DNA of 19,841 nucleotides from Gemmatimonadales bacterium UBA2960 (GCA_002348465.1 DEBI01000080.1:1-19841), one strand, 5' to 3'. Positions 1-7,444 are shown, counted from the stretch's first letter. Translations and numbers: made by a program. Notes: generated from the sequence alone by a model not told the origin.

Positions 1-348
1 GAGTCGATCTGCCATGCATGAAATACCAACGGTCGTGCCCTCCCATCCTGCGCTGGCCGACAAACGAGCTCCAATACCTTCGAGTGACTCCGCCAACTGC
101 GAGCCACTGCGCCTCGTCGTCCCACCCTCTAGAGCATCTGCTGTGAGCACAGCTAAGCCGGCATGCTCTTCTCCTAGCGCACCCTCACTCGCACGTATGA
201 ATAGACTTACGTTCACGATCGGAAGCCGACTCAACTGAGCCACGCGAACGTCGAGTCCGTTAGGAAGGCGTACCCTATTTACTGGAGGGAACGAAAAATC
301 GCGTAACTCGCCGCTGGTTGGTCGCAAAGACCGATTGAGCTCGCTCAT
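1..348 (-). CDS. M16-family peptidase, non-catalytic partner (partial)
   Basis: Only the first 116 codons are present; the gene continues past the left edge. The visible part has the opening of an M16 (pitrilysin/processing-peptidase-like) domain: RVRLPNGLDVRVAQLSRLPI near residues 26-45, then a segment ending ADALEGGTTRRS that corresponds to the region around the zinc motif. Where a catalytic M16 subunit has HxxEH, this protein has HAGLAVLTADALEGGT with no HxxEH, so it is most likely the substrate-binding, inactive half of a two-subunit M16 peptidase. The ATG at 348-346 overlaps the stop of the upstream catalytic M16 gene as ATGA, implying translational coupling and 1:1 synthesis. No signal peptide is obvious. 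Family assignment is firm; the lack of activity is inferred from the missing motif. Confidence 0.85.
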   Translation of the reverse strand, partial: MSELNRSLRPTSGELRDFSFPPVNRVRLPNGLDVRVAQLSRLPIVNVSLFIRASEGALGEEHAGLAVLTADALEGGTTRRSGSQLAESLEGIGARLSASAGWEGTTVGISCMADRL

Positions 349-1622
349 CTGCTGCCTTCAGGTACGTAGGTGAGGACTGCACGGTTATCCGGTCCGAGTT
401 GGTTGGTGACAAAAGCACGAACATCATCAAGTGTGACTGACCGAAGTCGATCCAGCTCTTGATTCAATCGCCCTGGGTCACCGAAATACAGGTCGAACAT
501 GGAAAGGAGGTCGGCCCGCTCCGCTACGCGCTCGAGCGTACGCACTAGATCTGTCTCAATCAACGATATAGCGCGACTGATTTCATCTTGTCGGGTGTCG
601 ATCAAAGCTTCGAGTTCACGCGCCATCGCCTGCTCAAGTAGGGCTGGATCAGTCCCCGGATACCCCGTCCCCCACATAAGAAGCATCGAAGCACCTGTCA
701 GGAGTGGATACGCATAGGTCACTACGCTCTTGGCAATCTGTTGCTCTCTCACAAGGTGCCGGTAGAGCCTCGAGGCACGTCCCATCCCCAAAACAGCTCG
801 GACGACCTCCGCCGTCGCGAAGACATCAGAAGAGTACGGTGGAATCCTAGAAGCCATGATGACCCGAGGCAGAGGAACATCGGCAACAACCAAATCGCGC
901 ACTGTATCGCCAATCACGTGCTCTAGTTCTGTGCGGCCGGGGAGCGGCGGAAGTTTCGGACCCGCCGGGATGTCCCCGAAGTAATGTTCGATGGAGCCCA
1001 GCGCCCTCTCTATATCAACATCGCCCACCACCGTTAATACAGCATTGTTCGGGATGTAAAACGTCTCGAAAAAAGAGGCGACATCATCCAGGGTCGCGGC
1101 TTCAATGTCCTCCATCGACCCAATGACCGTGTGGTGATATGGATGGTCTTTCGGGAAAACGAGACGCTGCAGCCGCTCACTCCAGTCTCCGTATGGCTGG
1201 TTGTCGTAGTGCTGGCGCTTCTCATTCATCACAACATCACGCTGGTTATCCAGCTTAGCCTGGTCCATGGCAGGAAGCATCCAACCCATGCGATCCGATT
1301 CAAGCCAGAGACATAAATCCAGTTCGTGCGATGGCACCGTTTCGAAGTAGTTCGTCCTATCGAACCAAGTCGTTGCATTCAGAGTGCCACCGACTCGCTC
1401 TATTAACTCGAAGTGCTTGTTCTTTGGCACATTCTCCGATCCTTGAAACATCATGTGCTCAAAAAGATGTGCGAAACCTGTCTTCCCTTCCGGTTCGTTC
1501 CTCGAGCCAACCCCATACCAGAGGTTGGTCGCCACGATTGGAACCGTTCGATCTGGAGCGATTACGACCCTGAGGCCGTTGTCGAGCTGATAGCGATCGA
1601 AATCGATCGAGAGCTGTGTCAC
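345..1622 (-). CDS. M16-family zinc metallopeptidase, catalytic subunit
   Basis: Zinc-dependent endopeptidase of the pitrilysin/mitochondrial-processing-peptidase family, 425 residues from the start chosen here. The inverted zinc motif HLFEH is at residues 52-56, and the third ligand is probably the Glu in VVMNEKRQ (about residue 134). The N-terminal strand YQLDNGLRVVIAPDRTVPIV is typical. I chose GTG at 1622 because it lies 19 bp after the stop of the TPR gene, has an AGGAACG ribosome-binding sequence (1631-1637) upstream, and starts just before the conserved domain. An ATG at 1718 is also in frame but would overlap the TPR gene by 77 bp and add a non-conserved leader. The stop overlaps the next M16 gene by 4 bp. 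Partner subunit and operon position suggest a heterodimeric peptidase; the substrate is unknown. Confidence 0.92.
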   Translation of the reverse strand: MTQLSIDFDRYQLDNGLRVVIAPDRTVPIVATNLWYGVGSRNEPEGKTGFAHLFEHMMFQGSENVPKNKHFELIERVGGTLNATTWFDRTNYFETVPSHELDLCLWLESDRMGWMLPAMDQAKLDNQRDVVMNEKRQHYDNQPYGDWSERLQRLVFPKDHPYHHTVIGSMEDIEAATLDDVASFFETFYIPNNAVLTVVGDVDIERALGSIEHYFGDIPAGPKLPPLPGRTELEHVIGDTVRDLVVADVPLPRVIMASRIPPYSSDVFATAEVVRAVLGMGRASRLYRHLVREQQIAKSVVTYAYPLLTGASMLLMWGTGYPGTDPALLEQAMARELEALIDTRQDEISRAISLIETDLVRTLERVAERADLLSMFDLYFGDPGRLNQELDRLRSVTLDDVRAFVTNQLGPDNRAVLTYVPEGSR

Positions 1623-1630
1623 GGTATGTC

Positions 1631-1637
1631 CGTTCCT
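1631..1637 (-). promoter_or_regulatory. Ribosome-binding site for the M16 GTG start
   Basis: AGGAACG on the minus strand lies about 10 nt before GTG at 1622 and just after the TPR stop at 1642. It is the main reason to prefer the GTG over the upstream ATG at 1718. Confidence 0.5.
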
Positions 1638-1641
1638 AGTC

Positions 1642-2481
1642 TCAGGGTCGCTCTCGCAACCGTGAACGCAGTATTTCAGGGGAAAGCTCGTCTTCCAGCA
1701 TGCTACGCGAAGACTCATGCCCAGCCTCCAGCTGGTCTTCTACCGCAGTCACGGCAGCCAAGTCAGGCTCCGCGGCCCTAAGCCGAGCTCGTTCGAGCAT
1801 TTCGTATGCGCTCTCATCTCGACCCATGGCTGCAGCCCCGAGTGCAGCAGCCAGCTGTGCATCTACGTCGTCCTCTCGAATGCGGGCTCCGGACATCAGT
1901 TCCCCCACTCCTTCCTCAAAGCGATCCGCCTCAACGAGCTCGAGCCCAAACACAATACGTATCCAGCCATCTTCAGGGTCGAGTCGCACCGCGTCGGCAA
2001 GCGCGTCCGTCGCCTGATCGTGATCACCTGCGAGTGCCCACCCTACACCCAGTTCGTACGCGATCTGCGGATCGTCAGGGTCCAGCTCTCTCGCGGCAGT
2101 TAGCTCCTCAATAGCCTGGTCTGTGAAACCTTCGCGGGCCAGATACGTCCCGTACATGAGGCGTGTCACAGCAAGATCAGGAGCTATCAGCGCTGCTGTT
2201 CTAAGTGTCTTTTCGGCTTCTGGGTCGTCGAAATAAGCGATCCCATTTCCAGCAGTAGCCAATACGTACGGGTCATCAGATCCCAGCGCGAGCGCATGCT
2301 TAAACCGCTCGTACGCAACGCCTCCCATGCCCAGTTCTTGTTCGGCAACTCCAAGCCAACACAGAACTCCAGCGTCCTGTGCAAAGTCTGCAAGGTGGTC
2401 CCTGAGAAGCTCAGCTGCCCTCATCCAGTCACCCTCTTCTCCTAGGGCGAGGGCCTGTTCGAGAAGCTGATCACGATCCAT
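1642..2481 (-). CDS. Tetratricopeptide-repeat protein
   Basis: A 279-residue all-helical protein made almost entirely of TPR-like repeats of about 34 residues, from residue 1 to about 240. Clear units include DDPQIAYELGVGWALAGDHD and the block ending ALADAVRLDPEDG. The last 40 residues are charged and lack the repeat. There is no signal peptide or membrane segment, so it is probably a cytoplasmic protein-protein interaction scaffold. It is very acidic. Its ATG (2481-2479) shares one base with the gpmI stop (TGATG), so it is translationally coupled to gpmI, and the M16 pair follows 19 bp after its stop. The binding partner cannot be read from sequence. Confidence 0.88.
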   Translation of the reverse strand: MDRDQLLEQALALGEEGDWMRAAELLRDHLADFAQDAGVLCWLGVAEQELGMGGVAYERFKHALALGSDDPYVLATAGNGIAYFDDPEAEKTLRTAALIAPDLAVTRLMYGTYLAREGFTDQAIEELTAARELDPDDPQIAYELGVGWALAGDHDQATDALADAVRLDPEDGWIRIVFGLELVEADRFEEGVGELMSGARIREDDVDAQLAAALGAAAMGRDESAYEMLERARLRAAEPDLAAVTAVEDQLEAGHESSRSMLEDELSPEILRSRLRERP

Positions 2482-4031
2482 CAGTCAACCTCCAGCATAA
2501 CCTGCCCGGTAACCAGGTCCCGACCCGTCATCTCCGGCGGCGGATCTAGGTTCATCTGACCCAGCACCGTCGGCGCGACATCGCCAAGCCTTCCTTCGTG
2601 AGCAAGTGACACGTCACCACCTAGTGGGTCATAAAACATGAAGTCAACGGGAGTCGTCGTGTGTGCAGTCTGTACCCTCCCGGACGAATCGATCATCTCT
2701 TCGCAGTTCCCATGATCCGCGGTCACAAGGACGACCCACTCCGGGTGCTCATCAACTACCGCCAGAATCTCTGCCAAGCACTGATCTACGGTCTCGACTG
2801 CTTTTATTGCTGCAGAAAGCACACCGGTATGCCCCACCATATCAGGGTTAGCATAGTTCACGAGAATGAAGTCGTAATTGTCCTTTAGACCCGCTATCAC
2901 CGACTGCGTCACCCCACGGGCACTCATCTCTGGCTGTAGATCGTAGGTCGCCACCCGTGGAGACGGGACCAGAGAACGATCCTCTCCCATGAATGGAGCC
3001 TCTTCCCCTCCATTAAAGAAGTACGTCACATGAGCATACTTCTCGGTCTCAGCAACCTTCAGCTGACGTTTGCCAAGTGACGACAAGTGTTCGGAGAGGC
3101 CCCTTTGGACGTCATCAGTCGGAAAAGCAACTGTGACTGGCAGCCCTTCTTCATATTCGGTCATAGAAACGATCGTGCGTGCGCGTTCCTCTGGGCGCTC
3201 AAATTCGTCGAAGTCATCCCGCGATAGTGCTGCCACTAGTTGACGCATCCGGTCGGCTCGGAAGTTCATGAGGATAACGACGTCATCAGGCGACACACCC
3301 TCTTCTCCTGCACCACGTATCCCAGTGGGGAGGACAAATTCATCAGTGACTCCTGACGCGTACCCCTGCTCCATAAAGCCTAGGCCATCCTCCCAGACCT
3401 CCGCTTGGCCCGAAACGATCAAATCATAGCCCCTCCGTGTCCTGTCCCAACGTCGGTCTCGATCCATTACCCAGTAACGGCCGCACACAGATGCTATCGA
3501 CCAGTGCTCGCTTACTGCGCAGGCAGTCTCTATTTGGGCTAAGTAATCGGCTCCCCCTTTTGGAGATGTATCCCGACCATCGGTGACACAGTGGACTCTG
3601 ATGGGGATATCTTTCGGAAGAAGGCCAAATAGAGCTAAGAAATGGCGAAGATGGCTGTGTACACCACCATCGGACACCAACCCAACCACATGGATCTTCG
3701 ATCCTGCTTCTCTGACCTGCTGCACGAGCTTGTTCAAGTTCAGGGCCGAAGCAAATTCGTTTTCTGCGATCGCGTGATCGATTCGCGCGATGTCCTGATG
3801 CACCACTCGACCGGCGCCTAAGTTTAAGTGCCCTACTTCAGAGTTACCCATTTGGCCATTGGGTAGCCCCACGTCCTCACCTGAACACGCAAGACGCGCG
3901 CGGGGACACGTCTCATACAGGTGCCGAAAACTTGGCACACTCGCGAGCTCGACTGCATTGCCTTGAGTCGGCTCGCCTTCAAAATCGGAGTGACCCCAGC
4001 CGTCTAGAATGACTAGGAGAACCTTACGCAT
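2481..4031 (-). CDS. gpmI: 2,3-bisphosphoglycerate-independent phosphoglycerate mutase
   Basis: Interconverts 3- and 2-phosphoglycerate in glycolysis/gluconeogenesis, cytoplasmic and metal (usually Mn2+) dependent. At 516 residues it matches the usual family length of about 510-515. The alkaline-phosphatase-like catalytic parts are intact: Asp10 in LVILDGWGH, the nucleophile Ser64 in GQMGNSEVGHLNLG, CVTDGRDTSP, the arginine segment MNFRADRMRQL, and C-terminal metal ligands in NYANPDMVGHTG, TADHGNCEEM and AHTTTPV. The ATG at 4031 directly precedes MRKVLLVILDGWG, the normal N-terminus. It is the first gene of the four-gene minus-strand cluster with the TPR and M16 genes. No strong ribosome-binding sequence was seen. 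Confidence 0.98.
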   Translation of the reverse strand: MRKVLLVILDGWGHSDFEGEPTQGNAVELASVPSFRHLYETCPRARLACSGEDVGLPNGQMGNSEVGHLNLGAGRVVHQDIARIDHAIAENEFASALNLNKLVQQVREAGSKIHVVGLVSDGGVHSHLRHFLALFGLLPKDIPIRVHCVTDGRDTSPKGGADYLAQIETACAVSEHWSIASVCGRYWVMDRDRRWDRTRRGYDLIVSGQAEVWEDGLGFMEQGYASGVTDEFVLPTGIRGAGEEGVSPDDVVILMNFRADRMRQLVAALSRDDFDEFERPEERARTIVSMTEYEEGLPVTVAFPTDDVQRGLSEHLSSLGKRQLKVAETEKYAHVTYFFNGGEEAPFMGEDRSLVPSPRVATYDLQPEMSARGVTQSVIAGLKDNYDFILVNYANPDMVGHTGVLSAAIKAVETVDQCLAEILAVVDEHPEWVVLVTADHGNCEEMIDSSGRVQTAHTTTPVDFMFYDPLGGDVSLAHEGRLGDVAPTVLGQMNLDPPPEMTGRDLVTGQVMLEVD

Positions 4032-4253
4032 GTAATGGCTTCGTTAGAAAAGAACGGCACAACTAACTCGTATAAGGTCGCTAAGAACTGCTCTGCCCGC
4101 ATCGTTAGGGAAGATCGACTTGATCAGACAGAGTTCTTAAGCACAACGTTTGGGGATCAGTCGGCGGTTCTCGCTATCATTTACTTGGGCGTTGCCACCA
4201 CCTACGATCCGGTGCCCACTAGGGACAATCCCCCTTCGAGTTCGCCAAAGATC

Positions 4254-4258
4254 AGGAG
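4254..4258 (+). promoter_or_regulatory. Ribosome-binding site for the aminotransferase GTG start
   Basis: AGGAG lies 6 nt before GTG at 4265 and decides that start. The rest of the 233-bp divergent gap (4032-4264) between gpmI and this gene shows no convincing -35/-10 pair or repeat. Confidence 0.6.
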
Positions 4259-4264
4259 TCAATC

Positions 4265-5383
4265 GTGCGCTATTCACCCTTCCGTATGGAACGGTGGCAA
4301 TCCACCTATGAGCACCGGGTAGAGATCAACCTTTCGGAAAGCGGAGTACATCCACTAACCACCAAAGAGCTCATAGAGATCTCAGGCAAGGACATCGATA
4401 TAGGTTCGACCCTGCTCGGATACGGGCAATCGAATGGTTCAGACGAGCTTCGGGAGCTCATAGCAGACCAATACGATGGAGCGAGTGATAGATCCGTACT
4501 GGTAACGACGGGTGGGGCTGAAGCAAACTTCACCTGCTTCTGGCATCTATTCGAAGGGGACGCCAAGGCGACCATTATTCTGCCTACATACGGCCAGGTC
4601 CCCGGTCTACTCGAATCATTCGACAGCCGTCTGACTGGGGTGAATCTCCGGGAAGAAGACGGCTGGCAGCCGGACCTCGACGCTTTGGAAGCGAGTCTAG
4701 CGGACGGGGCTTCCTTTGTTTTAATCACCAACCCGAACAACCCTACGGGAGCATCATTGACCCAGGCATCAATGGACGCGATCGCAGATATGACTGACCG
4801 ATACGGGGCCTGGATCCTAGCAGATGAGGTGTACGCCGGAGCCGAAAGTGGTGATGAACGCACTCCATCGTTCTGGGGAAGCCACGACCGCGTGCTCATC
4901 ACCAACTCGCTATCCAAAGCCTATGGTCTTCCCGGGCTTCGGCTTGGGTGGATTATGGGGCCTGAGAATCTGATGGAGGAATTATGGGGTCGAACTGACT
5001 ATACGACGATCGCCCCGGCGTCTCTCTCGGATCAGCTCGCATGTGTTGCTCTCGAGCCCGGGACTAGGAAGCGTATCGGCGAAAGGACCCGCGGTATCGT
5101 CCGGAAAAATTTAGGGGTCCTCGAAGACTGGATGTCAGCCCAAGGCGGACGCTTCCGCTACCGTCGCCCGGATGCAGGTGCGATCTGCTACACCCACTAC
5201 GATGCATCAGTCAACTCTAGCGACTTCGCAGAAAGGCTTCGCGTGGACAAGTCGCTTCTGGTCGTACCTGGTGACCACTTCGGGATGGACCACTTCATCA
5301 GGCTCGGTTTCGGAAACCCAGAGGACGAGCTAATCGAGGGCTTAGGCCGGATACGGGATGCTTTTGACGTTGTAACCGGCTAA
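4265..5383 (+). CDS. Class I/II PLP-dependent aminotransferase
   Basis: A 372-residue fold-type I aminotransferase. The visible PLP-site residues are NPNNPTG (156-162), Asp187 and Tyr190 in ILADEVYAG, and the Schiff-base Lys218 in NSLSKAYGLPGLRLGW. A C-terminal Arg in HFIRLGFGNP is the usual carboxylate-binding arginine. The N-terminus (RMERWQSTYEH...NLSESGVHPLT) and the YGQSNGSDELRELIA segment place it among the shorter aspartate-aminotransferase relatives rather than a classical AspC; the donor and acceptor are not determinable. It starts with GTG behind AGGAG. It is a single-gene unit, convergent with the selenoprotein candidate (46-bp gap) and divergent from gpmI, so no pathway partner is evident. 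Confidence 0.93.
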   Translation: MRYSPFRMERWQSTYEHRVEINLSESGVHPLTTKELIEISGKDIDIGSTLLGYGQSNGSDELRELIADQYDGASDRSVLVTTGGAEANFTCFWHLFEGDAKATIILPTYGQVPGLLESFDSRLTGVNLREEDGWQPDLDALEASLADGASFVLITNPNNPTGASLTQASMDAIADMTDRYGAWILADEVYAGAESGDERTPSFWGSHDRVLITNSLSKAYGLPGLRLGWIMGPENLMEELWGRTDYTTIAPASLSDQLACVALEPGTRKRIGERTRGIVRKNLGVLEDWMSAQGGRFRYRRPDAGAICYTHYDASVNSSDFAERLRVDKSLLVVPGDHFGMDHFIRLGFGNPEDELIEGLGRIRDAFDVVTG

Positions 5384-5428
5384 GGTTTGTGGACCCACGC
5401 AGGGCTTATACACGCGATTACCTGCGAT

Positions 5429-5773
5429 TTAGAACAGAGCTCTTACGTTTTCGATCGGCCGACCAAGCACGGCACGATCGCCCCTGACAACTATCGGTCT
5501 CTGGAGGAGGCTCGGATACTCTACCAAGGCTGCCAAGAGTACGTCATCACTGAGATCGTCAGAGTCCAAGTTAAGCTCACTGTATACGCGGTCACGGGTG
5601 CGAATCACATCTCGAGGTGACAGCCCTGCTTTACTCAAAATCTCGCGTAATGTGATCTCATCAAGCGGGTCGAGAAAGTAGTTCACCCGATCGAAATTCA
5701 AGCCTTCTTCCTCGAGAAGCTGCACGAGCTTCCTGCAGGTCGTTCAGGTCGGTTTCTCGTATACGGTCAGCAT
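5429..5773 (-). CDS. ArsC/Spx-like thioredoxin-fold protein, probable selenoprotein (UxxC)
   Basis: Reading from ATG 5773 gives MLTVYEKPT, then TGA (5744-5746), then TTCRKLVQLLEEEG and onward to TAA at 5429: 114 residues if TGA is selenocysteine. The TGA sits exactly where ArsC/Spx-family proteins carry the first active-site Cys (YxKPTCTTCRK), giving U10-T-T-C13. The rest is full length and intact: the RDVIRTRD region (Arg58/Arg60), QRPIVV (RPI 92-94) and GRPIENV at the end. Without readthrough, the remaining GTG-started fragment (5725-5429, 98 residues) loses the first strand and the redox motif. A SECIS-like hairpin follows the TGA. The gene starts 20 bp after the deiodinase-like gene, so it is probably in that operon. 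Role, by family: thiol/selenol redox reaction such as arsenate reduction or a redox switch; substrate unknown. The alternative is a pseudogene or a TGC-to-TGA error. Confidence 0.75.
5715..5733 (-). promoter_or_regulatory. SECIS-like hairpin downstream of the in-frame UGA
   Basis: On the minus strand GAAGCT (5732-5727), loop CGTGC (5726-5722) and AGCTTC (5721-5716) form a perfect 6-bp stem, extended by a G-U pair. The loop starts 18 nt after the UGA and its second base is G. Bacterial SECIS elements are short stem-loops inside the coding sequence, about 16-37 nt after UGA, with a G in the first two loop positions, so this fits. A lower stem with bulges (CCT with AGG) is possible. The hairpin is also compatible with coding for KLVQLLEE, so chance is not excluded. 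Confidence 0.55.
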
Positions 5774-5793
5774 TATCGTTTCAGGTCGAAGCA

Positions 5794-6468
5794 CTATTCA
5801 ATGAAAACCGCGATGTCCTCAATCGGCTTCTTGGTGATATCCGGGACTGTAGCGTCTTCGTCCGGATAACCCACAACCAGGATCAGGAATGGACGTTCAT
5901 TATCCGGGCGTCCCAACAACCCATTGAGGAATTTCATCGGAGAAGGGGTATGCGTCAGCGTGACTAGTCCCGCATGATGTAAAGCAGTAATGAGCATACC
6001 GGTGGCGATGCCGACAGATTCGTTAACGTAGTAGTTCTTGGTCTTCGAACCGTCCTCCATCAACTCGTAGCTTTCGGCAAAGATGACAATCAACCATGGA
6101 GCTTCTTCAAGGAACGGCTTGTGCTCATCCGTACCTAAATGCTCCAGAGCCTCCAACCATTCTTCCGGCGCCTTGCCTCCCCTATAGAAAGCGAGCTCCT
6201 CCACTTCCGCTTCGCTTCGGATCTCAGCCTTAGTCTCTGAATCCCCCACGACCACAAAACGCCATGGCTGACGATTCGCTCCATTAGGAGCCGTGCCGGC
6301 CGCAAGCAAACAATCCTCTATTACATCTCGGGGAACAGCTCGACTCGAAAACTCTCTGACTGTCCGACGCCTACGCATTGTCTCGAGAAACTCACGCGCG
6401 GCAACTCTCATTTCCTCCGGAGAGAGTTCACGAAAGGTCTCGAGTGGGACGAACTCTGCTCTCGGCAT
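5794..6468 (-). CDS. Iodotyrosine-deiodinase-like nitroreductase-fold flavoprotein
   Basis: A 224-residue FMN protein of the nitroreductase superfamily that resembles the iodotyrosine deiodinase (IYD) branch along its whole length. Seen: RRRRTVREFSSRAVP (FMN phosphate side), LAAGTAPNGANRQPWRFVVV, NYYVNESVGIATGMLITALH, GLVTLTHTPSPM and a C-terminal VGYPDEDATVPD. The three residues that clamp the amino-acid zwitterion in IYD (Glu and Tyr in an ExxxY helix, then a Lys) appear as Glu91, Tyr95 and Lys117. Reductive dehalogenation of halotyrosines is therefore the best prediction, by family knowledge. Start ATG 6468 is preceded by GAAGAAG and lies 10 bp after the upstream stop; an in-frame start at 6537 would overlap the upstream gene by 59 bp. 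It sits between the secreted unknown protein and the UxxC protein. Confidence 0.9.
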   Translation of the reverse strand: MPRAEFVPLETFRELSPEEMRVAAREFLETMRRRRTVREFSSRAVPRDVIEDCLLAAGTAPNGANRQPWRFVVVGDSETKAEIRSEAEVEELAFYRGGKAPEEWLEALEHLGTDEHKPFLEEAPWLIVIFAESYELMEDGSKTKNYYVNESVGIATGMLITALHHAGLVTLTHTPSPMKFLNGLLGRPDNERPFLILVVGYPDEDATVPDITKKPIEDIAVFIE

Positions 6469-6478
6469 ATCGTCTTCT

Positions 6479-7009
6479 TCAGCCCCTAAGCCGCGCGTAC
6501 AAGTCGACGTGAGAGAGGCCGGCCCCTGTCTCCCCAATGACTCTTGCGGCGGGCAGTCCGAGAGACTGCGAAATCAAGCGGACGTTCACGATGTCTACCA
6601 CTTCGTCGTGAGACAGTCGGACATTACCCCAGCGTGCAACTGGTGTACTCCGGTATCCATCGTAGACACGCTCGAGCGCTCCTACGTCAGCATCTTCTGG
6701 GACGGGGACGTGCAGAGCAGACGAACCAACCCCGTATCGTGCTACTAGCTCTGACCAGTTCCTGCCAGCTTGGCGCAAAGCCACCAAAGCTTCTGGGGAC
6801 ACGCCACTTCGCCGAGCCACGAACAGGACAACTGGAATTTCATCAGTTGATATCTCCCACTCGCTAAGAATTGACACTTCGCTAGAGGGCAGACTGAAGA
6901 AGCGCGCAACGGCACTCAAGTAATCCGCTTGCACAGCCGAAGACTCTTGACCCGTAATAGGAGCAGCCGAAGCCAGAAGGAACGTAAAGATGATAAAAGA
7001 GTGCCGCAT
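6479..7009 (-). CDS. Small secreted protein of unknown family
   Basis: I do not recognise the family. From ATG 7009 it is 176 residues with a clear Sec signal peptide (MRHSFIIFTFLLASAAPITG, cleavage near residues 15-20), so it is exported. The mature part looks helical and has two similar modules of the form 'RSGVSPEALVALRQAGRNW' (about 67-85) and 'LSHDEVVDIVNVRLIS' (about 132-147), each followed by a small-residue turn. There are no cysteines or obvious catalytic motifs. The open frame extends upstream to 7171, but that part is unlike a protein start. It is the first gene of a three-gene operon; the deiodinase-like gene starts 10 bp after its stop. No strong ribosome-binding sequence precedes the ATG. 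Confidence 0.75.
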   Translation of the reverse strand: MRHSFIIFTFLLASAAPITGQESSAVQADYLSAVARFFSLPSSEVSILSEWEISTDEIPVVLFVARRSGVSPEALVALRQAGRNWSELVARYGVGSSALHVPVPEDADVGALERVYDGYRSTPVARWGNVRLSHDEVVDIVNVRLISQSLGLPAARVIGETGAGLSHVDLYARLRG

Positions 7010-7444
7010 GAAGCTAAGTTCGACCCCAGAAGATGATTTTCGACTCGAAGTATGCAGCACCCCGGTCGGGGACACCAGACAATGAAACTTGAGCATGAAC
7101 CGGGCCAAACTGCCACATGATGATGTGACTTTAGCCCTCATCCACCTAATGCGCACCAAATAAAGGCACACTGATCCAGGACTTGAGTTCGTTAGTCCTC
7201 TATCCAGGAAAAAGCCTCATCAAGAGAGTCTCCGCAGAATTACCCAACCCGATGCTTCGCCACGCAGACAAAATAGACCTCATTGGTTCGGTGTTCGTAC
7301 GTGATCTACTGTTTTTAAGGAAGTTCGTTCACTTCAATCATCGCCCTGTCCATTGGGGACGATCTAATAACCACCCCTTGCACACAGACGTGAGTATGGA
7401 CTGATTCTTCGGGCATTCAGTCGCATCTATCCGGAGTATGAATC
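7010..7444. other. Divergent intergenic region of 435 bp
   Basis: This separates the secreted-protein operon (minus) from the lysine-dehydrogenase-like gene (plus) and should hold both promoters. I found no gene that convinced me. Two short inverted repeats are visible: CCCCGGTCGGGG at 7060-7071, about 50 bp upstream of the minus start, and CACAT-GATG-ATGTG at 7114-7127. Either could be a protein-binding site, but nothing links them to a regulator. No good -35/-10 pair was seen on either strand. Confidence 0.5.
7433..7436 (+). promoter_or_regulatory. Ribosome-binding site pointing to a CTG start
   Basis: GGAG lies 8 nt before CTG at 7445 and 17 nt before GTG at 7454. The spacing favours CTG. 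An ATG at 7438-7440 is in a different frame and only 1 nt from the GGAG. Confidence 0.5.

Noticed and set aside
4035..4322. 95-residue plus-strand open frame between gpmI and the aminotransferase
   Set aside because: It runs into the aminotransferase gene in another frame and lacks protein-like composition; the region is better read as a divergent promoter gap.
5429..5725. Ordinary 98-residue protein starting at GTG 5725
   Set aside because: It would begin in the middle of the first helix and lack the first strand and redox motif of the fold, while the upstream frame clearly encodes both across a single TGA.
5794..6537. Longer start (6537) for the deiodinase-like gene
   Set aside because: It overlaps the upstream coding sequence by 59 bp and adds a non-conserved leader, whereas ATG 6468 has a well-placed GAAGAAG.
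7183..7404. 73-residue plus-strand open frame in the 7010-7444 gap
   Set aside because: TTG start with no ribosome-binding sequence and no family resemblance; ends before the lysine-dehydrogenase start without coupling.
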